Of a DNA stretch of 53,248 nucleotides, positions 26,401 through 31,646 are shown piece after piece. Source of the DNA: Rhabdothermincola sp037478855 (GTDB lineage: Bacteria > Actinomycetota > Acidimicrobiia > Acidimicrobiales > Acidimicrobilacustridaceae). A program made the translations under genes and the position numbers. The stretch lies in the NCBI GenBank assembly GCA_037478855.1, contig JBBFLY010000012.1, positions 1 through 53,248 of the forward strand. Reading direction: 5' to 3'. Numbering within the stretch: position 1 is the first letter of the stretch; each line of letters starts with the position of its first letter. The notes under the pieces are model-generated. The model was not told the DNA's origin, ran no database searches, and worked only from the letters and a program-made list of their open reading frames with translations.

Positions 26401-27004
26401 GGTTGGTGCGTGCCTGCTCGGGCATGCCGTGGTCCTGCAGCTCGATGAAGAAGTTGTCGCGGCCGAAGATCTCCTGCAGCCGGGCGGCGGTGGCCAGCGC
26501 CCTGTCGTCGGCGCCCTGCAGCAGGGCCTGGAGCACCTGTCCCCCGAGGCAGCCGCTGGTGACGATGAGCCCTTCGTGGTGCTCGTCGAGCAGCTCCCAG
26601 TCGACCTTGGGCTTCATGTAGTAGCCCTCGAGGTAAGCCCGACTGGAGAGCTGGATCAGGTTCTTGTAACCGGTCTGGTTCTCCGCGAGCGCGGTGAGGT
26701 GGTAGTAGGCCTTGCGGCCCCCTTCGGCATCGCCTCCCGTGTCATCCTGACGGCCACGGCGGGCCGGACGCTCCGTTCGGTGCTCGTAGGCCTGGTACAG
26801 CTCCGACCCGATGATCGGCTTCAGCCCCGCGGCCTGGCAGGCCTTGTAGAAGTCGAGCACCCCGTACATGTTCCCGTGGTCGGTGATGCCGATGGCCGGC
26901 TGCCCGTCGGCCGCCGCCTTGGCCACCACGTCGCTCACCCGGGCGGCACCGTCGAGCATCGAGAACTCGGTGTGGAGGTGCAGGTGGGCGAACGAATCGG
27001 GCAA
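23468..27004 (-). CDS. dnaE: DNA polymerase III alpha subunit
   Basis: A 1178-residue replicative polymerase, normal length for DnaE1. The PHP domain opens with FAHLHLHTEFSMLDG and GITDHGNMYG. The palm has GPGRGSAAGCAVAYCL and the catalytic aspartates in SMPDIDMDFD, at about residues 405-412. A helix-hairpin-helix region and an OB fold (VRVVGGLVTALQRKWTKRGD) close the protein. The start is TTG 27004, chosen because GGAGGAG lies six bases upstream and the conserved N-terminus begins there; the longer open frame to 27448 is antisense to the bpa region. It is preceded by DnaA-box-like sites and a hairpin. Confidence 0.95.
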   Translation of the reverse strand: MPDSFAHLHLHTEFSMLDGAARVSDVVAKAAADGQPAIGITDHGNMYGVLDFYKACQAAGLKPIIGSELYQAYEHRTERPARRGRQDDTGGDAEGGRKAYYHLTALAENQTGYKNLIQLSSRAYLEGYYMKPKVDWELLDEHHEGLIVTSGCLGGQVLQALLQGADDRALATAARLQEIFGRDNFFIELQDHGMPEQARTNPKLLEIARKLHAPVLATNDSHYTHQHDAVAHDALLCVQTGSRMSDPDRFKFHGDQHYLKTAAEMRHLFAQLPEACDNTLWIAERCNVEIQFGKPQLPDFPLPEGFVDDRAYLEHLTFAGARERWGDPVPDHIVERLAYELSVIADMGFSSYFLIVWDLIRFARERGIRVGPGRGSAAGCAVAYCLRITDLDPIRYDLLFERFLNPSRISMPDIDMDFDSRYRDEMIRYAAERYGRDHVAQIVTFSTIKARAAVRDAARVLGYPYAVGDKVAKAMPPLVMGRDTPLYACLEPHPKYEDGYKMAAELREMYANDPDARRVIDVARGLEGLRRQDGIHAAAVVITKEPLTEYLPIQRKPEAGQDPEDAPVVTQYEMHGVEELGLLKMDFLGLRNLDVITDTVEMIRRTRGIDVDIDNVPLDDEATFELLKRGDSIGVFQLEGGPMRALMRALAPDCFEDIAALVALYRPGPMAANMHIDYADRKNGRKPIEYLHPDAEEILADTYGLMIYQESVMRIAQRFAGYSLADADNLRKACGKKVRELIAKEREKFIAGCVEQGYGEALGKAWFDIIEPFADYAFNKSHSYGYGYVAYQTAYLKANYPVEYLACLLTSVKTSLEKAAIYLNECRLMNIPVLVPDINVSESDFVAVIDPETGKGSIPFGLSAVRNVGEGLVKLIIEEREANGPFRDFYDFCERVDSSVLNKRAVESLIKAGAFDSLGHPRQGLIQVYDQIIERTLARRRKEAEGQFELFATLGGADESFDDARIEIPDVEFDKRTRLALEKEMLGLYVSDHPLMGAETALRRRTECTLAELEDLADGTVRVVGGLVTALQRKWTKRGDLMAVFVLEDLHSTVECMVFPKTMQQYGHVLEDDAVVIVKGRVDTRDDQPKLVAVEIEAFEPVLDGAPPVRIMLSPNAMSERLLRDLKGLLTEHQGSSQVFLHLGDRQVLRLPDEFCVDASNGLLGELRVLLGPDAVLA

Positions 27005-27011
27005 CGGTGTC

Positions 27012-27056
27012 TCCTCCACAGGCCGTCCACAGCGGTCATCCCCCGGCTGTGGACGA
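27012..27056. promoter_or_regulatory. Cluster of DnaA-box-like 9-mers before dnaE
   Basis: Three sites resemble the high-GC DnaA box TTGTCCACA. TCGTCCACA lies on the minus strand (27056 to 27048, one mismatch). CCGTCCACA (27023-27031) and TCCTCCACA (27012-27020) lie on the plus strand with two mismatches each. The two outer copies also form an inverted repeat, GTCCACAG at 27025-27032 and CTGTGGAC at 27047-27054. The 27005-27233 gap holds no gene that I can see. Confidence 0.4.
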
Positions 27057-27192
27057 ACTACACGGTTGTGATTCGGAACGTAGCACGCCGGCTTCCTGCC
27101 ACGCTCGGGTCGACATCGGCCGGGGTCCCCTGCGTGGGTCGGCTCGCGTGCCGCATCGCTCCGGGCGTGGGCGAGCGGCCGCAGGCGATCTC

Positions 27193-27230
27193 GGGGACCC
27201 AGCCCCTCGCCGGCTTCGCGAGCGGTCCCC
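27193..27230 (-). terminator. Terminator-like stem after bpa
   Basis: GGGGACC (27193-27199) pairs with GGTCCCC (27224-27230), and inside it CTCGC (27206-27210) pairs with GCGAG (27218-27222). The structure starts a few bases after the bpa stop. No U tract is seen. Confidence 0.4.
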
Positions 27231-27233
27231 GGC

Positions 27234-27743
27234 TCAGAGGTAGGTGCCGGGCCGCTCGGTGCGCGATGGCGGCGGGCCGCCGGGTGTCCCCGGAGTGAGC
27301 TGGGCCCGCATGTTCTCGAGCTGCTGTCGGGCCGCCATCTGCTGTGCGAACAGAGTGGCCTGGATGCCGTGGAACAACCCCTCGAGCCAGCCGACGAGCT
27401 GTGCCTGGGCGACCCGCAGCTCGAGATCGGACGGAACGCTCTCGTCACCGAAGGGCAGCGCGAGCCGCCCGAGCTCAGCGCGCAGATCGGGTGAGAGCGC
27501 CGAGCCCAGCTCGTCCACCGAGGTCTGGTAGATCGCCTTCAGACGCTCACGTGCGGGCTCGTCAAGCGGGGTCGATCGCACCTCGTCGAGGAGCTGCTTG
27601 ATCATCGAGCCGACCCGCATGACCTTCGCCGGTTCGGAGACGAACTCCCGATCCGGGGTCTCAGAGCGGTTCAGCTCCTCACCAGGCTCGATCAGCTCGC
27701 CGTGCTCGACGGTCGGGGCAGTGGTCGTCGGATCATCCGGCAT
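27234..27743 (-). CDS. bpa: Bacterial proteasome activator Bpa
   Basis: A 169-residue protein matching the Bpa/PafE family. The core has EFVSEPAKVMRVGSMIKQLLDEVR, then LGRLALPFG, and RVAQAQLVGWLEGLFHGIQATLFAQQMAAR, which form the four-helix bundle of the dodecameric ring. The C-terminus ends GTYL, matching the GQYL docking motif that opens the 20S proteasome gate. The sequence therefore implies a 20S proteasome encoded elsewhere. A good Shine-Dalgarno (GAAGGAG, 8 bases before ATG 27743) is present. It sits 21 bases downstream of the alkaline-phosphatase-superfamily gene, probably in the same operon. Confidence 0.88.
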   Translation of the reverse strand: MPDDPTTTAPTVEHGELIEPGEELNRSETPDREFVSEPAKVMRVGSMIKQLLDEVRSTPLDEPARERLKAIYQTSVDELGSALSPDLRAELGRLALPFGDESVPSDLELRVAQAQLVGWLEGLFHGIQATLFAQQMAARQQLENMRAQLTPGTPGGPPPSRTERPGTYL

Positions 27744-27764
27744 GACGTGTGCTCCTTCGATCGG

Positions 27765-28862
27765 TCAGGCGCGACGGGCCAGGAGGGGGACCCGCATCTC
27801 CGCGGGCGTGAGGGAGCCGTGACGGGCCACCAGCTCGAACGGCCCGGTGTCGTCCGGGTCGACGTAGGCCACCGGATCACGGGCGACCAGTGCCACGTCA
27901 CCGAGCCGGGCCCGGGCGGCGTCGATCACCTTCGGCCCGAACCAGTGCTCGTCGAGCATCCGCTCGCGCTCCACCACCCAGCCCGTCGATGCGTGGTGCG
28001 CGCTGGCGGCCTCGAGCAGCGCAGCAGCCCGACCCGGCCGGGCGTGCAACCACCGGAAGCGGCCCTCCCCCGACTGGTAGGACACGTGGGCCATCACGTC
28101 GTCGTGGAGCGCGATGAGGTTCCCACCGACGTCCACCTGCCCGTGATCGGCGGTGACCACGAGCGCAGCGCCCGAGGGCATGAGCTCGAGCAGGTAGCCC
28201 ACCAGCTCCTCAACGGCGATGATCTCCGCGTCGTACTGCTCACCGAGCCCGTACTCGTGCGCGACCTTGTCGACCCCGTCGTAGTAGGCGTACACGAACG
28301 GCTCACCGGCGCGCAGCAGGCGAGTGGTCTCAGCGACCAGGGTCGAGGGCATCCGGTACCCGCAGAAGCGGGTGCCATCCAGGTGGGCCTGGGTGAACCC
28401 CGTCTGACGGAACTCAGCCCGGGTGACCACCGCCGGCCGGTGACCGAGGAACGGTTCGATGGGTTGCACCTTCTCCGGCGGGATGGAATCACGGGCGTCG
28501 CGACCAGCGACCGACCAGCGCAGCACGTTGAGGATCTCGCCCTCCATGCTCATCCGGTAGCCGATCACCCCGTGCTCGCCAGGCGGGAGACCCGTCACGA
28601 TGGAGGTCAACGCGGTCGACGTGGTCGAGGGCGCCACCGTCAGGATCGGCCCACCCTCCATGCCGACCAGCGTCGGGGCCAGCCGGGCTCGCTCCTGCAG
28701 CTGATCCCAGCCGAGACCGTCGAGCACGAGGAGCACGACCTGATCGGCGAGCGCTGCGTCGGGAAGCCACGACGGGGGATCGCCGTGGGGTTCGAGCAGC
28801 GCCGGCATGACGTTCGTGATGCAGGCTCCGCCGTAGTCGGGAAGCACGAGTTCGTCGCCCAA
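27765..28862 (-). CDS. Alkaline-phosphatase-superfamily phosphodiesterase/pyrophosphatase
   Basis: A 365-residue enzyme of the type I phosphodiesterase/nucleotide pyrophosphatase group. It has VLLVLDGLGWDQL (metal Asp48), APSTTSTALTSIVTG with the candidate Thr nucleophile near residue 80, and the second metal site VVTADHGQVDVGG. Neither signal peptide nor membrane segment is seen, so it acts in the cytoplasm. The substrate is unknown. The start is probably TTG 28862, which has AAAGGAG 4 bases upstream and a -10-like TACGGT at 28893 to 28888; an in-frame GTG at 28889 overlaps that hexamer. It precedes bpa by 21 bases. Confidence 0.78.
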   Translation of the reverse strand: MGDELVLPDYGGACITNVMPALLEPHGDPPSWLPDAALADQVVLLVLDGLGWDQLQERARLAPTLVGMEGGPILTVAPSTTSTALTSIVTGLPPGEHGVIGYRMSMEGEILNVLRWSVAGRDARDSIPPEKVQPIEPFLGHRPAVVTRAEFRQTGFTQAHLDGTRFCGYRMPSTLVAETTRLLRAGEPFVYAYYDGVDKVAHEYGLGEQYDAEIIAVEELVGYLLELMPSGAALVVTADHGQVDVGGNLIALHDDVMAHVSYQSGEGRFRWLHARPGRAAALLEAASAHHASTGWVVERERMLDEHWFGPKVIDAARARLGDVALVARDPVAYVDPDDTGPFELVARHGSLTPAEMRVPLLARRA

Positions 28863-28928
28863 GTGGCTCCTTTCCGCTTCACGATCCACCGTACCGGACC
28901 GGCGACGGCGTCCACACGCACGCCACCC

Positions 28929-28934
28929 TACGAT
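28929..28934 (+). promoter_or_regulatory. Leaderless -10 of the Rrf2 gene
   Basis: TACGAT ends 7 bases before GTG 28942. The divergent phosphodiesterase gene has TACGGT on the minus strand at 28893 to 28888. Confidence 0.55.
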
Positions 28935-28941
28935 GGGCCGC

Positions 28942-29436
28942 GTGAAGGTCTCGACGCGAGGCGACTACGCCAGCCGGGCCCTCCTCTCGCTCGCGCTGCA
29001 CGCGCACGAGGACGGGCCCACCTCGGTGCGCGACATCGCCGAGCGGACCGGCCTCCCCCAGCCGTACCTCGAGCAGATCCTCCTGGCCCTGAAAGGCGCC
29101 GGGCTGGTCCGATCGAAGCGGGGGGTGGGCGGCGGCTACGTGCTCGCCAGGCCTCCCCAGGAGATCGCCCTCTCCGAGATCCTCTCCGCCGTCGACGGCC
29201 CCATCGTCGCCGGCGACTTCGGGGAGCCGCACACCAACGGGGCGTGTGACCACGAGGGGCAGTGCGTGCTGCTCGCCATCTGGGCGGACGTGGGTGAGCA
29301 CATGCGTCGCTACCTCAGCTCGCTGACGCTCGCCGACATCGTGCGCATGGCCCGCGGCGAAGCACCCTGGCCCGACGAGCAGCGCGACGAGCCGCGCGAC
29401 GAGCCCTCCGCTGAGCGCAGCGACGCGGTCAGCTGA
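28942..29436 (+). CDS. Rrf2-family transcriptional regulator
   Basis: A 164-residue winged-helix regulator. The N-terminus VKVSTRGDYASRALLSLALH and the recognition region SVRDIAERTGLPQPYLEQIL, then LVRSKRGVGGGYVLAR, are typical of Rrf2 (IscR, NsrR, CymR). The iron-sulphur loop is reduced: only Cys102 and Cys108 are present, spaced as the first two of the three IscR cysteines. The C-terminal 30 residues are acidic and not conserved. It may sense redox or iron, or have lost the cluster. The GTG start at 28942 is preferred over ATG 28933, which falls inside the -10. The 3' end overlaps convergent rluD by 8 bases. Confidence 0.82.
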   Translation: MKVSTRGDYASRALLSLALHAHEDGPTSVRDIAERTGLPQPYLEQILLALKGAGLVRSKRGVGGGYVLARPPQEIALSEILSAVDGPIVAGDFGEPHTNGACDHEGQCVLLAIWADVGEHMRRYLSSLTLADIVRMARGEAPWPDEQRDEPRDEPSAERSDAVS

Positions 29437-30343
29437 GACCGTCGAGCACCTCGCGGAGGTCTGTGGGCAGGGGTGACTCGAACGAAAGCGGGGCTCCCGT
29501 CACCGGATGCTCGAAGCGCAGCTCAGCGGCGTGGAGGAAGATCCGCGGGACGCGAAGCGAGCTGCGGGCACCGCCGTAGCGCTCGTCACCCACCACCGGG
29601 TGGCCGATGGCGGCTAGGTGCACCCGGATCTGATGCGTCCGGCCCGTCTCGAGCTGACATCGCAGGAGGCTCACCACGACCGGCTCCCGGTACGACCGGA
29701 GCACCTCGTATCGGGTGCGGGCGTCGCGCCCGTCCGCCGCGACCGCCATGCGGGTCGGCTCCCGCGAGGACCGCCCGATCGGCGCATCGATCACCCCCCG
29801 GCTGTGCTCGAAGACCCCCCAGACGACGGCCAGGTAGCGCCGCTGGACACGACGCTGGGCGAGCAACCTGACCAGCCCCTCGAACGCGGTCGCCGAGCGC
29901 GCCACCACCATCAGTCCCGAGGTGTCGCGGTCGAGGCGGTGGACGATCCCCGGGCGCTCAGGGTCGGGCCCGACCCCGCTGAGCTCCGGGTAGCGGGCGA
30001 GCAGCCCGTGCACCAGCGTGCCGGAGCGATGGCCGGCCCCCGGGTGCACCACCAGGCCCGGGGGCTTGTCGACCACGACGAGATGCGGGTCCTCGTACAC
30101 CACCGCGAAGACCACCCCCGCATCCGCGCCCGGCGGGACCCGACCGACCGACACCACGACGTCGACCTCGAGCTCGTCACCTTCCGAGACGCGGTGCGCC
30201 TTGGCGGTCACCTGGCGTCCGTTGACACGGACTCGGCCAGCCGCGACGAGCTGTGCAGCCTCGGACCGGCTGGCTCCGGTCACCAGCGCCACCACCCGGT
30301 CCAGTCGCTCACCGGCGAGCGCGGCGGGGATCCGCTCGATCAC
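29429..30343 (-). CDS. rluD: RluA/RluD-family 23S rRNA pseudouridine synthase
   Basis: A 304-residue protein. An S4 RNA-binding domain (residues ~10-70: LDRVVALVTGASRSEAAQLV, GRVRVNG) is followed by the PSUS domain with HRLDRDTSGLMVV, where Asp138 is the catalytic residue, then YLAVVWG and the ETGRTHQIRVHLAAIGHPVVGD segment. It isomerises uridines, in RluD those of helix 69 of 23S rRNA; the exact site in this organism is inferred. The start at GTG 30343 overlaps the lspA stop as GTGA. The order lspA-rluD is common in bacteria. Confidence 0.88.
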   Translation of the reverse strand: MIERIPAALAGERLDRVVALVTGASRSEAAQLVAAGRVRVNGRQVTAKAHRVSEGDELEVDVVVSVGRVPPGADAGVVFAVVYEDPHLVVVDKPPGLVVHPGAGHRSGTLVHGLLARYPELSGVGPDPERPGIVHRLDRDTSGLMVVARSATAFEGLVRLLAQRRVQRRYLAVVWGVFEHSRGVIDAPIGRSSREPTRMAVAADGRDARTRYEVLRSYREPVVVSLLRCQLETGRTHQIRVHLAAIGHPVVGDERYGGARSSLRVPRIFLHAAELRFEHPVTGAPLSFESPLPTDLREVLDGLS

Positions 30344-30882
30344 GTCGTCGGCGACCGGGTCGAAGAGACGAGGAACAGCGCCACGCCGATCACCACCGCG
30401 GCGTCGGCCAGGTTGAAGATCGGCCACCACTGCAGGTCGATGAAGTCCACCACGGCGCCGGACAGGAATCCTCCGTCACCGCGCAGCGCCCGGTCGGCGA
30501 GGTTGCTCAACGCCCCACCGAGCAGCAGCCCCAGCGCCACCGCCCCGGTCGCGGATGTGACGCTGCGCCCCTGCCAGATCAGCAACCCGACGATCGCGAC
30601 GACAACGATCCCGATCGCGGGGCCGAGCCCACCCCCCATGCTGAACGCGAAGCCGGTGTTGAACGTGAGGTTGAGCCGGAGCGTCCAGAGCACGTCGACG
30701 ACCCGACCGTCGGAGAGGTTCTCGAGCGCCCACCACTTCGTCAGCTGGTCGGCGAGCACGACCGTGGCGGCGACCGCCGCCAGCAGCAGCCGATGACGCC
30801 GGGGTGCGGCGACCGGAGCGCTCGGGGAGCTCAGCGGCGCCCGAACCCCCCGGCCTTGTACTCGACACGCTCGCGCGCCCAC
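30340..30882 (-). CDS. lspA: Lipoprotein signal peptidase II
   Basis: A protein of 164-180 residues with four membrane segments. The catalytic aspartates are in NLADRALRGDGGFL and FNLADAAVVIG, and NTGFAF and VVDFIDL are the other conserved blocks. It removes signal peptides from prolipoproteins such as the TAP-type lipoprotein at 3177. The start is unclear. The only canonical in-frame start upstream of the first membrane segment is GTG 30882, which overlaps the dksA-like gene by 52 bases and has no Shine-Dalgarno. A CTG at 30834 would give the four-base CTGA overlap seen as ATGA/GTGA elsewhere. Confidence 0.88.
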   Translation of the reverse strand: MGARACRVQGRGVRAPLSSPSAPVAAPRRHRLLLAAVAATVVLADQLTKWWALENLSDGRVVDVLWTLRLNLTFNTGFAFSMGGGLGPAIGIVVVAIVGLLIWQGRSVTSATGAVALGLLLGGALSNLADRALRGDGGFLSGAVVDFIDLQWWPIFNLADAAVVIGVALFLVSSTRSPTT

Positions 30883-31505
30883 GGGATGGCCCGCAGCCGC
30901 TCCTTCGGGATGGCGAGCCCCGAGACCTCACAGATGCCGTAGGTGCCGTCGTCGATCTTGGCGAGCGCCCGGTCGATCTCCTCGATCTGGCTGCGGAACT
31001 GCGCGGAGAGGGCGAGATCGCGCTCTCGCTCGACGGCGAGCGTGTCACCCTCGCCGGACTCCTCGTCGAACTGCACGTCGCCGGGCTCGCGCATCTGGGC
31101 CAGCTCGTTGGCCTCTGCGGTGAGCGCTTCCGCGTCATGCAGCAGCCGGGCGCGCTCGACGAGCAGGGCCTCACGCTGAGCCTCGAGGAACTTCTGGTCG
31201 AACGGTGACTTCGGCTGCGCGGTGGTCTGGGCGGCTGGCGCCTTCCCGGCGGCCTTCTTCGCGGTGACCGCCTTGGCAGTGGCCTTCTTGGCGGTGACCT
31301 TCTTCGCGGTGGCCTTCTTGGCGGTGGCCTTCTTCGCGGTGGCCTTCTTGGGAGTGGCCGTCTCGGCAACCGCCTTGGACGCCGCCGCCTTCTTCGCCGC
31401 CGCCTTCTTCGCCGGAGCCTTCACCGCCGCCTTGCCGGTGGAGGCCTTCTTGGCGACCGCCTTGCGCACCGCGACCTTCTTGGTGGTGGCCTTCTTCGTC
31501 GCCAT
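30831..31505 (-). CDS. DksA/TraR-family protein with histone-H1-like Lys/Ala tail
   Basis: A 224-residue protein. Residues 1-100 are almost only Ala, Lys, Thr and Val, with repeats of ATAKK, like histone H1 or the HupB C-terminus, and should bind DNA or RNA. Residues 102-224 resemble DksA/TraR: a coiled coil (FLEAQREALLVERARLL to RSQIEEIDRALAKID) and the zinc-finger region DGTYGICEVSGLAIPKERL. Of the four zinc cysteines only Cys192 remains; the others are Ser195, Arg213 and Tyr216. The start is ATG 31505 with GAGAGGAG about 11 bases upstream. It heads an lspA-rluD operon under a canonical promoter. Confidence 0.82.
   Translation of the reverse strand: MATKKATTKKVAVRKAVAKKASTGKAAVKAPAKKAAAKKAAASKAVAETATPKKATAKKATAKKATAKKVTAKKATAKAVTAKKAAGKAPAAQTTAQPKSPFDQKFLEAQREALLVERARLLHDAEALTAEANELAQMREPGDVQFDEESGEGDTLAVERERDLALSAQFRSQIEEIDRALAKIDDGTYGICEVSGLAIPKERLRAIPWARERVEYKAGGFGRR
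31284..31358 (-). repeat. 15-bp tandem repeat in the Lys/Ala tail
   Basis: Five in-phase 15-base units (plus-strand form TTCTTSGCGGTGRCC) start at 31284, 31299, 31314, 31329 and 31344; the last is diverged. They encode repeats of ATAKK and could change copy number. Confidence 0.8.
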
Positions 31506-31563
31506 GTGGTCGACAACTCCTCTCACGGCCGTATCGGGCCCAGTCCGCCACGAAAGGTGCCGC

Positions 31564-31592
31564 AGGGTAGGCGCTGAGCTGGTGGCCGTCAA
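31564..31592 (-). promoter_or_regulatory. Canonical promoter of dksA-like/lspA/rluD
   Basis: On the minus strand TTGACG (31592 to 31587), then a 17-bp spacer, then TACCCT (31569 to 31564). The predicted transcript starts near 31557, leaving a ~50-nt leader that contains a Shine-Dalgarno. Confidence 0.65.
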
Positions 31593-31630
31593 CCTCTGTC
31601 GGGAGCAGTTCGCGGCGGCGAGCGGACGAA

Positions 31631-31643
31631 CCGTAGGCTACGG
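31631..31643. promoter_or_regulatory. Palindromic -10 region of ileS
   Basis: CCGTAG-G-CTACGG is a 13-bp palindrome. On the plus strand TAGGCT (31634-31639) is 7 bases before ATG 31647. On the minus strand the same site reads TAGCCT (31640 to 31635), so it could also start a divergent transcript. Confidence 0.55.
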
Positions 31644-31646
31644 AGC

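Noticed and set aside
24659..27298. An 879-codon open frame on the plus strand
   Set aside because: It lies antisense to dnaE, whose motifs are complete. Long antisense frames are expected at this GC content, and the translation has no recognisable domain.
31284..31358. Regular short repeats as a CRISPR array
   Set aside because: The 15-bp units are contiguous, without spacers, and keep the reading frame of the Lys/Ala tail.
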